DNA from: Oxalobacteraceae bacterium UBA6704
GTDB taxonomy: Bacteria; Pseudomonadota; Gammaproteobacteria; Burkholderiales; Burkholderiaceae_D
Length of the DNA stretch: 49,942 nucleotides
Assembly: GCA_002454505.1 (NCBI GenBank)
Contig: DKJA01000178.1
Span: forward strand, 142 to 50,083
Direction: 5' to 3'
Shown: in pieces, positions 30,283-37,753 of the stretch
Layout of the letters: the number at the start of each line of letters is the position of its first letter
How positions within the stretch are numbered: position 1 is the stretch's first letter
The notes under the pieces: model-generated
Database searches by the model: none
Seen by the model: only the letters and a program-made list of their open reading frames with translations
What the model was told of the DNA's origin: nothing
Program-made: the position numbers and the translations under genes

Positions 30283-30396
30283 TCAGGTGGCCGCGGCAGC
30301 TTTCTGGTGCCACGCCGCCGTATCGACGCCTTTCACCAGCAACCACAGGCAAAGCGCGCTTTCGCCGATGAAAAGTATCGTCCGGTGGCCGGCACG
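30283..30396 (-). pseudogene. C-terminal remnant of a DUF4386-like membrane protein
   Basis: On the minus strand, reading ends at TGA 30285-30283; the last 32 codons give ILFIGESALCLWLLVKGVD then TAAWHQKAAAAT. The GE-x-x-LxLWLLxKGV pattern looks like the last helix of DUF4386 proteins. An in-frame stop (30397-30399) closes it upstream and no other DUF4386 sequence follows, so only a fragment survives. It is convergent with the esterase gene. The rest of 30281-30593 holds the imuA promoter and no other gene. Confidence 0.4.
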
Positions 30397-30533
30397 TCAA
30401 CAATAAACGGGGCACACGGCATTCGCCACCGAAAGTCGACAACCAAGAATTCCAATCGACGAAATCTCCTGTTTATTCAAAGGCTTGAGTCGAGACGTTA
30501 GCGGAGTGCCTTAGACACTCTGACAAGTAAACC

Positions 30534-30574
30534 TTGCCAAGCCCGGGTCCAGCTTGTACTGTATGTTTGTACAG
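30534..30574 (+). promoter_or_regulatory. imuA promoter with LexA (SOS) box
   Basis: The perfect LexA box CTGTATGTTTGTACAG (30559-30574; CTGT-N8-ACAG) ends 19 bp before the imuA ATG. It overlaps the -10 TACTGT (30557-30562), which has a -35 TTGCCA (30534-30539) at an ideal 17-bp spacing. Repression by LexA would block RNA polymerase directly; cleavage after DNA damage would induce imuA-imuB. Confidence 0.88.
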
Positions 30575-30593
30575 TATCCGACTTTCGCTAACC

Positions 30594-31319
30594 ATGGCCC
30601 GCCCCGATCCCACTGCTGCAGCCGCGTCCGCCATTGCACCCGAAGCCTTGCATCCCTCCCTGTGGCTTGCATCGCAACTGGCGCAGTCGAACGAGCGCTG
30701 TGTCGACACCGGTTATCCCGTGCTGTCGGCCCAGTTGCCGGGTGGCGGCTGGCCCATCGGTTCGCTGGTCGAACTGCTGCTGCCGCAGCCGGGTGTCGGT
30801 GAAGTGCGGCTGCTGCAGCCGGCCCTGGCGGCGCTGCAGCGGCCCATCGCGATGCTGCAGCCGCCCCATGCGCCGCAGGCGCTGGCACTGGCGGCGCTGG
30901 GCATTCCGCCCACGCAGCTGATCTGGATCCGCAACACGGGCAAGAGCTCGGATGCGCTGTGGGCGGCCGAGCAGATATTGCGCAGCGGCTGCTGCGGCGC
31001 CGTGCTGCTGTGGCAGCAGCACGTGCGCAGCGAGGCCTTGCGCCGGCTGCACCTGGCGGCGCAAAGCGGAGAAACGCTGTTCTGCCTGTTGCGGCCGCTG
31101 GCGGCGGCGCAGGATGCGTCGCCGGCTACGCTGCGGCTGTCGGTGAAGCCGGCCGCCGGCGGCATCGATATCGGTTTCGTCAAACGCCGGGGGCCGCAAC
31201 GCGATGCGCCGCTGTTCCTGCCCCTGACACCTTCTTTACTGCAACGACATGCGCCTCTGGATCGGCCTGCACCTGCCCCGGCTCCCGCTCGAAGTCTTTT
31301 GCCCGCGCTGGTCGGCTGA
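30594..31319 (+). CDS. imuA: SOS mutagenesis protein ImuA (SulA/RecA-like)
   Basis: 241 residues from ATG 30594; the upstream frame to 30534 would cover the LexA box. The ImuA/SulA-like fold is shown by PGGGWPIGSLVELLLPQPGVGEVRLLQPAL and the strand/helix LIWIRNTGKSSDALWAAEQILRSGCCGAVLLWQQ. It partners ImuB and DnaE2 in translesion synthesis. The imuB start lies 71 bp inside its 3' end in another frame, so expression is tightly coupled. Normal length. Confidence 0.88.
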   Translation: MARPDPTAAAASAIAPEALHPSLWLASQLAQSNERCVDTGYPVLSAQLPGGGWPIGSLVELLLPQPGVGEVRLLQPALAALQRPIAMLQPPHAPQALALAALGIPPTQLIWIRNTGKSSDALWAAEQILRSGCCGAVLLWQQHVRSEALRRLHLAAQSGETLFCLLRPLAAAQDASPATLRLSVKPAAGGIDIGFVKRRGPQRDAPLFLPLTPSLLQRHAPLDRPAPAPAPARSLLPALVG

Positions 31320-32724
31320 GTCCTGCACGGCGGTGCTGGAGCAGGAGGTGGTGCTGGCCGTGTCGGAAACGGCGCGGCGGCAAGGCATCGTGCCCGGCAT
31401 GCGCCGCGGCGGCGCGCTGATGATGGCGCCCGATGCCCTGTTGCACGAGCGCGCTCCGGAACAGGAGGCGCAGGCGCTGCATGCGGTGGCGATGGCCATG
31501 CTGCAATTCACGCCGCAGGTGGCCGAGGGCGAAGAGGCCAGCCTAGTGCTGGACGTGGGCGCGAGCCTGCGGCTGTTCGGCGGCATCCGCCGCTTGTGCG
31601 CGCTGGTGCGGGGCAGCCTGCAGGCGCTGGGTTTTACCGCCGTGCTGGGCGTGGCGCCCACGGCACGCGGCGCGTGGTTGCTGGCGCGCAGCGGCGGCGG
31701 ACGTTCTTTAACAATCGAACGCATGGCGCACCGTTTGCAAGGCCTGCCGGTGCGCCTGTTGCCGCCGGCGCGGCCCTACCTGGCGTGGCTGGAGGGCATC
31801 GGCTGCCTGTCGGTGGGCGACGTCACGCGGCTGCCGCGGCCGGGCCTGCAGCGGCGCTGCGGCAGCGAGCTGCTGCAGATGCTCGATGCCGCGCTGGGCC
31901 AGGCCCCGGAGATGTTCCGCTGGATCGAGGCGCCGCCCACGTTCGGCGCGAAGCTGGAACTGTTCGGCCGCATCGAGAACACCGACCTGCTGCTGGCCGG
32001 TGCGTGCCGGCTGCTGCAGCAGCTCACCGGCTGGCTCAGTGCCCGGCACCTGGCCGTCGAACGCATCCACCTGCTGCTGGAACACGAACGGGGCAGGGTG
32101 GCGCGGCCGCCCACGCCGGTCGAGGTGGTGCTGGCCGATGCCGTGTGGCGCGACGAGCACCTGGTGCGGCTGCTGAAGGAACGGCTGGCCAAGCTGGAAC
32201 TGGCGGCGCCCGTCATCGGCCTGTGCCTGGAGGCGCCGCAGGTGCGGCCAATGGCACCGCTGTCCGACTCGCTGTTCCCCGAGCCGGGCGGCAGCAGGGA
32301 AGACCGGCAGCGCCTGTTCGAACTGCTGGTGGCCCGGCTGGGCGCCGACAACGTGCTGCAGGCGGCACCGAAGGCCGATTACCGTCCCGAACATGCGAAT
32401 GGGTGGGCGCCCATCCATGAAAAGCTGCGCCCGGCGGATGTCGTCGCGCAACTGCCGCCAGGCAGCCTGCCCCGTCCCGCATGGCTGCTGCCGAAGCCGA
32501 TCGCGCTGCTGGTGCGCGACCACCGGCCGTTCTACTGCTCGCCGCTGCGGATGATGTCGTCCGCCGAGCGCATCGAGGCGGGCTGGTGGGGCGAAACGCA
32601 GACGCGCGACTATTTCATCGCGCAGGGTGAGGACAACGCGCATTACTGGGTCTACCGCGAGCGCCTGCCGGGCGGCGACGAGGATGCGGAACCGCGCTGG
32701 TACCTGCACGGCCTGTTCGGTTGA
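31249..32724 (+). CDS. imuB: Y-family polymerase-like protein ImuB (catalytically inactive)
   Basis: 491 residues from ATG 31249 (MRLWIGLHLPRLPLEV), overlapping imuA by 71 bp. The Y-family palm and little-finger folds are recognisable, but the acidic catalytic residues are missing: where DinB has D-E the sequence reads LDVGASLRLFGG. ImuB is known as the hub that binds the beta clamp, ImuA and DnaE2. The C-terminal region has LLPKPIALLVRDHRPFYCSPLRMMSS and WYLHGLFG, usual in the family. Under the imuA LexA box; dnaE2 is not adjacent. Confidence 0.9.
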   Translation: MRLWIGLHLPRLPLEVFCPRWSAESCTAVLEQEVVLAVSETARRQGIVPGMRRGGALMMAPDALLHERAPEQEAQALHAVAMAMLQFTPQVAEGEEASLVLDVGASLRLFGGIRRLCALVRGSLQALGFTAVLGVAPTARGAWLLARSGGGRSLTIERMAHRLQGLPVRLLPPARPYLAWLEGIGCLSVGDVTRLPRPGLQRRCGSELLQMLDAALGQAPEMFRWIEAPPTFGAKLELFGRIENTDLLLAGACRLLQQLTGWLSARHLAVERIHLLLEHERGRVARPPTPVEVVLADAVWRDEHLVRLLKERLAKLELAAPVIGLCLEAPQVRPMAPLSDSLFPEPGGSREDRQRLFELLVARLGADNVLQAAPKADYRPEHANGWAPIHEKLRPADVVAQLPPGSLPRPAWLLPKPIALLVRDHRPFYCSPLRMMSSAERIEAGWWGETQTRDYFIAQGEDNAHYWVYRERLPGGDEDAEPRWYLHGLFG

Positions 32725-32810
32725 ACTGGCTCTGGCGCCGGCTCTGCCTTGCGGCGTCTTGCCGTTCAGCCGTATCCGGTGCACGATAGCGTCTCAACTG
32801 AGGAGAAATC

Positions 32811-33566
32811 ATGCGGGCGGAACGACTCGACTTTCCCGGTGCCGACGGCACGAAACTGGCGGCCCGGCTGGACTCGCCGGACACCCCGGCCAGGGCGTAT
32901 GCCTTGTTTGCCCATTGCTTCACCTGCGGCAAGGATGTGTTCGCGGCCAGCCGCATCGCGCAGGGGCTGACGGACCATGGCATCGCCGTGCTGCGCTTCG
33001 ATTTCACCGGCCTGGGCGCCAGCGAAGGCGATTTCGCCAACACGAATTTCTCGTCCAATGTGGCCGATCTCGCTGCGGCGGCCGACTACCTGCGCCAGCA
33101 TTTCCAGGCGCCGCAGATCCTCATCGGCCACAGCCTGGGCGGCGCGGCCACGCTGGCGGTGGCCGGCACGGTGCCGGAAGCGCGGGCCGTGGTCACCATC
33201 GCGGCGCCCAGCGATCCGTCGCACGTGATGCACCTGTTCCGCGACCACATCGATGCGATCGCGAAGGACGGCGAGGCGGAAGTGCAGCTGGCCGGCCGGC
33301 CGTTCCGCATCAGGCAGCAATTCCTCGACGACGTGGCGGAGCACCGGCTGGCGCCGCAGATCGGCGCGCTGAACAAGGCGCTGCTGGTGATGCACGCGCC
33401 GGGCGACACCACGGTGGGCATCGACAACGCGATGAACATCTTCATCGCGGCGAAACACCCGAAAAGCTATATCTCGCTCGATACGGCCGACCATCTGCTC
33501 AGCAAGCGGGAAGATGCGGTGTACGTGGCGGACCTGATCGCGGCGTGGAGTGCGCGGTACTTGTAA
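32811..33566 (+). CDS. alpha/beta hydrolase (stand-alone version of the hydrolase/OsmC family)
   Basis: 251 residues. AGGAG at 32800-32804 precedes ATG. Visible motifs: FAHCFTCGKDVFAASRI, RFDFTGLGASEGDFANTNFSSNVADL, nucleophile elbow GHSLGGAA, Asp in MHAPGDTTVGI, and His in DTADHLLS. The sequence matches the N-terminal half of the bifunctional hydrolase-OsmC proteins, which continue into a ~150-residue OsmC domain; here a stop follows AAWSARYL at the usual domain border, and no OsmC sequence lies downstream. Substrate unknown. Convergent with a GST. Confidence 0.85.
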   Translation: MRAERLDFPGADGTKLAARLDSPDTPARAYALFAHCFTCGKDVFAASRIAQGLTDHGIAVLRFDFTGLGASEGDFANTNFSSNVADLAAAADYLRQHFQAPQILIGHSLGGAATLAVAGTVPEARAVVTIAAPSDPSHVMHLFRDHIDAIAKDGEAEVQLAGRPFRIRQQFLDDVAEHRLAPQIGALNKALLVMHAPGDTTVGIDNAMNIFIAAKHPKSYISLDTADHLLSKREDAVYVADLIAAWSARYL

Positions 33567-33572
33567 GGGGAA

Positions 33573-33584
33573 GGGCGGCCGCCC
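33573..33584. terminator. 12-bp perfect palindrome between convergent genes
   Basis: GGGCGGCCGCCC occupies most of the 21-bp spacer between the hydrolase and GST stops. It could act as a minimal hairpin for both transcripts, but has no loop or T-run, so a terminator role is weak. Confidence 0.3.
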
Positions 33585-33587
33585 CGG

Positions 33588-34214
33588 TCAGTTCCGGATC
33601 TTCCACGCCATGCCTTTCTGCACGGCCGGCCGCTCGCCGACGAGGGCCATCCACCGCTGCAGATCGGGCTTGTCGAGCCTGTCGCCGAGCGGGCCCTTCA
33701 GCTTGTCCATCGCACCGGCAACCCACGTGTAGCAGGCGATATCGGCAATCGTGAATTCCTCGCCGGCCACGTAACGCGAGCCAGCCAGCTGCCGGTCCAG
33801 CACTGTCAGCAGCCGGTCGCCTTCCTTGACGAAGCGGTCCAGCGCAAACGCATCGTCCTGTTGCGCGAAGAAGCCGAGCTGGCCCAGCATCGGCCCGAGG
33901 CCGCCGATCTGCCAGTGCAGCCACTGCAGCGTCTGCCAGCGGGCGGCACCGGCAGGGGCCAGCAGCCGGCCGTATTTCTCGGCCAGGTAGGTGAGGATGG
34001 CGCCGCTTTCAAAGATCGTGATGCTGCCCCCATCGGCATCGTCGTCCACCAGTGCAGGAATCTTGTTGTTCGGTGAAAGTTTCAGGAAGGCGGGCGCGAA
34101 CTGCTCGCCCTTGCCGATGTCGACGGGCACGACGCGGTACGGCTCGCCCAGTTCCTCCAGCATGATGACGGGCTTGCGGCCGTTCGGCGTGGTCCAGGTG
34201 TGCAGGGTGATCAT
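33588..34214 (-). CDS. glutathione S-transferase (Nu-class/YfcG-like)
   Basis: 208 residues. N-terminal thioredoxin-like domain with TWTTPNGRKPVIMLEELG, where T-x-NG-K replaces the catalytic Tyr/Ser/Cys and matches YfcG/YghU-type disulfide-bond oxidoreductase GSTs, and the cis-Pro motif NNKIPALVD with FESGAILTYLAEK for glutathione binding. The C-terminal helical domain (~90-208) includes FTIADIACYTWV. Probably binds GSH/GSSG and handles peroxides or disulfides. Single gene, cytoplasmic. Confidence 0.9.
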   Translation of the reverse strand: MITLHTWTTPNGRKPVIMLEELGEPYRVVPVDIGKGEQFAPAFLKLSPNNKIPALVDDDADGGSITIFESGAILTYLAEKYGRLLAPAGAARWQTLQWLHWQIGGLGPMLGQLGFFAQQDDAFALDRFVKEGDRLLTVLDRQLAGSRYVAGEEFTIADIACYTWVAGAMDKLKGPLGDRLDKPDLQRWMALVGERPAVQKGMAWKIRN

Positions 34215-34314
34215 GGCGGTCCTTTCAATGTGACGCCAACTGTAGCGTGCGCAATGAAAAACGGGCGCACGTCCGAAGACGATGCGCCCGCTGCCAAGCC
34301 TGCTGCGGCGAAGC

Positions 34315-36246
34315 TTACTTCTTCGGCTGCAGGATCGTTTCCAGGCGGTCCGGCGTGCCCTCGATGCGTTCCAGGCGCGGGTACTTCAGGCCGCCGTGGT
34401 AGTCGAGCGATACGGTGCGGTAGTCGTTGCCGCGCTTGACCAGCAGGTCGATCGGCTTGCTGTCCTTGACTGCCGCCGTGACGGCCGAGCGCAACAGTTC
34501 AGCCTTGTACGCGCGGCCGTTGACGGCCAGCACAGTCGTGTTGCCGGACAGGCCGGCCTTGAAGCCGATGCCGTCCCACACGATGCCGGCAACCTTGCCG
34601 TCGCTGCCCACCGAGAAGCCCAGCGAGTACTGGAAGTTGGCGGTCTTGCTCTGCTCTTCGACACCTTTCAGGAACTCGGTCTGCTTGTCCGTGTAGACCA
34701 GCTTCCAGCCGGCGCGGGCCAGGCCGTCCAGCGGTGCCGGGCCGGTCTCTTCGATGCGCTTCTTCAGGAACGGGCCCCAGTCGAAGGACTGGATCGCGTT
34801 GAGCGACTTGACCACGTCGTCGAACGTGTAGTGCTTCGCCACGATCACGCCGTTGTCGACGCCGAAGAACGCCTTGGCGAAATCGTCCAGCGAACGTTTT
34901 TCGCCGGACAGCTCGCGCAGCTTGGTGTCCACGTCCAGCCAGACCAGCGCGCCTTCCGAGTAGTAGTCCTCGCTGCGCTGCCAGTTCGGCCATACCTGTG
35001 GACGGCGCTGGTTGACGATCGGGTCGTTGGTGGTGTCCACCACCGGGCGCCACGTGCGCCCCTGCACGTTCGAATAGGTAGCCGCCATATTGGCGATCAT
35101 GTCGCGCACGCTGGCTGTCTTCACCAGGCCGGAGCGGGAGGCCAGCACCTGGCCCCAGTACTGGGTCTGGCCTTCGTAGACCCACAGCAGGTTGTTGTCC
35201 AGCGGCGTGTTGAAGTTCGGCACGTCCTGGCCTTTCGGGCGGCGGAACTTGCCGTTCCACGAGTGCGTGAATTCGTGCGGCAGCAGCGTGCGCACGGCTT
35301 CCGTCTTGTTCCACTCGGTGAAGTAATTGGCCTTGACACCGTTCTCGCTGGACTGGTGGTGCTCGCGGCCCACGCCGCCGAATTCGTCGGACAGCGCGAA
35401 CAGGAAATCGTAGTGCGCGTAATGCTGCGAATCGAACAGTTTATAAGCCTGCCTGATCATCTCGCGGTGCGGCTCGATCTGTTCCGGCTTGGCTTCCAGC
35501 GCTTCCTGCGAGTCGGCCACGATGTTCAGGCGCACTGGGATCTTCGCGCCCGGGTCCAGGTCCACCTGCTTGAAGTAGCGGCCGGCAAACAGCGGCGAGT
35601 CGATGAAGGTTTCCAGGTCGGTCGTCTTGAACTGCACTTCGTCGCCTTGGCGCGTGGCTGTTTCCAGCGCGGTGCCGTACTGCCAGCCGGCCGGCAGCGT
35701 CAGCGTCGTCTGGATCGGGATGCGGCGCGTGTGGTAGCCGGCCGGGTACATCGTCATCGACTGCCACTGGATGCCGAGGATGTCCGGCGTCACCGCGATG
35801 CGGCCCTGGTTGCCTTCGGTCGGCGACAGGTGCTGGTATTCCACTTCCAATGTCGAGGCCTCCTTCGGCACGTCGATCAGGAAGGCAAACACGTTCAGCG
35901 GATCGCGCTTCCACGCCACCTGCTTGCCGTTGGCCGACACCTTCAGGCCGGCCATCTGGTGCAGCATGCCTGTCGGACCGTGCTGGGCGGTGACCCACTG
36001 CGGGAACAGCAGCGTCATCCTGCCCGGCTTGACGGGAATCGACAGGTGGATGCGGAAGATGCTGTGCGCCGTATCGGAGGCATCGATCTTCATCTTGATC
36101 GTGCCCGGGTAAGGCTGGTCCTGCGACACCGGCAGCGGCTGGGCCGCGGCGGTATTGACGATCGTTGCGGAAGTCAGGAAGGCAGTGGCCAGAAGGGCGG
36201 GCAGCATTGCGGTACGAAGCGTTGGAAGAGACAGAGACAGGGTCAT
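34315..36246 (-). CDS. M61 family metallopeptidase (glycyl aminopeptidase-like) with PDZ domain
   Basis: 643 residues from ATG 36246 (MTLSLSLPTLRT); the frame stays open to 36375, but the added residues are not signal-like. A signal peptide ends near TAAAQ (about residues 33-36). The M61 catalytic domain has HEFTHSW (H324, E325, H328 as zinc ligands and base) and LLWVYEGQTQYWG with the third-ligand Glu. A C-terminal PDZ-like region is at about 535-625 (SLGFSVGSDGKVAGIVWDGIGFKAGLSGNT). Secreted or periplasmic peptidase. Divergent from hsp20. Confidence 0.9.
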   Translation of the reverse strand: MTLSLSLPTLRTAMLPALLATAFLTSATIVNTAAAQPLPVSQDQPYPGTIKMKIDASDTAHSIFRIHLSIPVKPGRMTLLFPQWVTAQHGPTGMLHQMAGLKVSANGKQVAWKRDPLNVFAFLIDVPKEASTLEVEYQHLSPTEGNQGRIAVTPDILGIQWQSMTMYPAGYHTRRIPIQTTLTLPAGWQYGTALETATRQGDEVQFKTTDLETFIDSPLFAGRYFKQVDLDPGAKIPVRLNIVADSQEALEAKPEQIEPHREMIRQAYKLFDSQHYAHYDFLFALSDEFGGVGREHHQSSENGVKANYFTEWNKTEAVRTLLPHEFTHSWNGKFRRPKGQDVPNFNTPLDNNLLWVYEGQTQYWGQVLASRSGLVKTASVRDMIANMAATYSNVQGRTWRPVVDTTNDPIVNQRRPQVWPNWQRSEDYYSEGALVWLDVDTKLRELSGEKRSLDDFAKAFFGVDNGVIVAKHYTFDDVVKSLNAIQSFDWGPFLKKRIEETGPAPLDGLARAGWKLVYTDKQTEFLKGVEEQSKTANFQYSLGFSVGSDGKVAGIVWDGIGFKAGLSGNTTVLAVNGRAYKAELLRSAVTAAVKDSKPIDLLVKRGNDYRTVSLDYHGGLKYPRLERIEGTPDRLETILQPKK

Positions 36247-36341
36247 TGGCAGAGGAAAGAATGGTCCAAGCCGACGAGTGTAGCACGTAGGAAAGTTGAA
36301 ATGTTTCAGAAAGTAACAGGCGATTTTTTCACACAATTCCC

Positions 36342-36370
36342 CTTGAAAGCCGCTGCGGGCGTCCGTATAT
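36342..36370 (+). promoter_or_regulatory. candidate heat-shock (sigma-32) promoter
   Basis: CTTGAAA (36342-36348), 14 bp, then CCGTATAT (36363-36370), close to the sigma-32 consensus CTTGAAA-N11-16-CCCCATNT. It would start transcription at about 36377, giving an ~88-nt leader that contains the thermometer hairpin. Confidence 0.6.
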
Positions 36371-36433
36371 CCCACTCAGCGGTTGCCCAGAAGGGGGCCG
36401 CGGGCGAGTGATACACCGCTCCGATTTCAACCC

Positions 36434-36460
36434 GATATCGCTTAACACCGAAAGGATATC
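36434..36460 (+). promoter_or_regulatory. ROSE-like RNA thermometer of hsp20-1
   Basis: GATATC (36434-36439), bulged G36440, CTT, an 8-nt loop, AAG, GATATC (36455-36460): a 9-bp stem with a single bulged G opposite the Shine-Dalgarno AAGGA. The U-C-G-C-U anti-SD string and bulged G are the diagnostic core of ROSE elements. The start codon follows 4 bases later. Melting on heating would free the ribosome site. Confidence 0.8.
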
Positions 36461-36464
36461 CACC

Positions 36465-36920
36465 ATGCGTACTTTTGACCTGACCCCGCTGTACCGTACC
36501 GCCATCGGCTTCGACCGCCTGGCCCACATGCTGAACACTGCCGACGCGCAGCCCAGCTATCCCCCATACAACGTCGAACTCGTTTCCGAGGACCAGTACC
36601 GCATCGTGATGGCGCTGGCCGGCTTCGACCGTTCGGAAATCGACATCACCAGCGAGCGCGATTCGCTGCACATCGTTGGCCGCAAGCAGAAGGACGGCAC
36701 CGAGCGCACCTACCTGCACCGCGGCATCGCGGCACGCGACTTCGAACAGCGCTTCCAGCTGGCCAATCACGTGAAGGTCACCGGCGCCTCGTTCACCAAC
36801 GGCATGCTGACGATCGACCTGGTGCGCGAAGTGCCCGAAGCGCTGAAGCCGCGCAAGATCGAGATCGGCGCCGCTTCCGCCGCCTCCGCTGCGATCGAAC
36901 AGCCGCGCGCTGCCGCTTAA
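36465..36920 (+). CDS. small heat-shock protein Hsp20/IbpA-like (copy 1)
   Basis: 151 residues from ATG 36465. Alpha-crystallin domain: PPYNVELVSEDQYRIVMALAGFDRSEIDI, then GRKQKDGTERTYLHRGIAARDFEQRFQLANHVKV and the domain-end SFTNGMLTIDLVREVPEALKP. The I-x-I/V-like C-terminal anchor is IEIGA. It binds unfolding proteins without ATP. Very similar to the gene 120 bp downstream, differing mainly at the N-terminal tip and tail. Expression is likely controlled by a sigma-32 promoter and a ROSE-type thermometer. Confidence 0.94.
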   Translation: MRTFDLTPLYRTAIGFDRLAHMLNTADAQPSYPPYNVELVSEDQYRIVMALAGFDRSEIDITSERDSLHIVGRKQKDGTERTYLHRGIAARDFEQRFQLANHVKVTGASFTNGMLTIDLVREVPEALKPRKIEIGAASAASAAIEQPRAAA

Positions 36921-36938
36921 GCAGCCCCACGGCACCTG

Positions 36939-36960
36939 CGGCGGGCCCGTGCCCGCCGCG
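36939..36960. other. strong GC hairpin in hsp20 spacer
   Basis: GCGGCGGGC-ccgt-GCCCGCCGC: 9-bp perfect stem followed by GAAAAAA. The A-run is on the wrong side for a plus-strand terminator; it may stabilise mRNA ends or separate the two cistrons. A weaker CTTCAAA…CCCGCATG pair (36971/36995) downstream could be a second heat-shock promoter. Confidence 0.45.
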
Positions 36961-37015
36961 AAAAAACAGTCTTCAAAACTCGCAACCGCGGTCGCCCGCA
37001 TGGGGGCCGCACCCA

Positions 37016-37036
37016 TATCGCTTACTGAAAAGGATA
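37016..37036 (+). promoter_or_regulatory. ROSE-like RNA thermometer of hsp20-2
   Basis: TATC (37016-37019), bulged G37020, CTT, 6-nt loop ACTGAA, AAG, GATA (37033-37036), masking AAGGA 4 bases before the ATG at 37041. Same bulged-G design as upstream of copy 1 with a shorter stem (7 bp versus 9), so it may open at a lower temperature. Confidence 0.75.
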
Positions 37037-37040
37037 GATC

Positions 37041-37505
37041 ATGCGTACTTTCGACCTGACCCCGCTGTACCGTACCGCCATCGGCTTCGACCGCCTGGCC
37101 AATCTGCTGAACGCCGGCGAAGCGCCCAGCTACCCGCCGTATAACATCGAGCTGGTGGCGGAAGACCAGTACCGCATCGTGATGGCGCTGGCCGGCTTCG
37201 ACCGTTCCGAGCTGGACATCGATACCGAGCGCGACTCGCTCGTCGTCACCGGCCGCAAGCAGAAGGACGCCACCGAGCGCACCTTCCTGCACCGCGGCAT
37301 CGCGGCGCGCGACTTCGAACAGCGCTTCCAGCTGGCCAACCACGTCAAGGTCACCGGCGCGTCGTTCGATAACGGCATGCTGACGATCGACCTGGTGCGC
37401 GAAGTGCCTGAAGCGCTGAAACCCCGCAAGATCGCGATCGACGGCGTGCTCAATGCCGACACGTCGAACGTGACCCCGCTGGAACAGAAGCGCGACGCGG
37501 CGTAA
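37041..37505 (+). CDS. small heat-shock protein Hsp20/IbpA-like (copy 2)
   Basis: 154 residues. Near-identical to copy 1 through the crystallin domain (PPYNIELVAEDQYRIVMALAGFDRSELDI, HRGIAARDFEQRFQLANHVKV), with a different tail ending VTPLEQKRDAA. Tandem paralogues like ibpA/ibpB often co-assemble. Has its own thermometer hairpin, so it may be translated separately from a shared transcript. The 248 bp after it up to degQ hold no gene I can see. Confidence 0.94.
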   Translation: MRTFDLTPLYRTAIGFDRLANLLNAGEAPSYPPYNIELVAEDQYRIVMALAGFDRSELDIDTERDSLVVTGRKQKDATERTFLHRGIAARDFEQRFQLANHVKVTGASFDNGMLTIDLVREVPEALKPRKIAIDGVLNADTSNVTPLEQKRDAA

Positions 37506-37753
37506 GCACGCTGGCGGGCGCAAGCCCCGGCCCCTTGCCGGTACAATCTGGCAGGGATGGCAACATTGGCAGTCAGACAGGCCGGGGCGACCCGGCCTTC
37601 GTGCGTCTGCCTGCCGGCCTGGGCTGCAGGATCCATCGGCGCTTGATTCACTGGGACTTGACCGGGTGCGAGTTAATCCATTGGTTAAGTGCCGCCTAAG
37701 CTGGCATCCGCATATTGCTACCATCGAAAACTGATTCATTTGGGAGTGCAGCA

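Noticed and set aside
29080..30501. Plus-strand open frame of 473 codons overlapping the PHB-depolymerase-type esterase
   Set aside because: Different frame from the esterase, Arg/Ala-rich shadow; the esterase frame has intact catalytic motifs and a normal start.
31521..31575. ImuB considered as an active DinB-type polymerase
   Set aside because: The acidic catalytic residues expected here are absent and the gene overlaps imuA, both typical of inactive ImuB.
36939..36960. Hairpin in the hsp20 spacer as a Rho-independent terminator
   Set aside because: The stem is strong but is followed by A residues, not T, on the plus strand, and no T-run precedes it for a minus-strand transcript.
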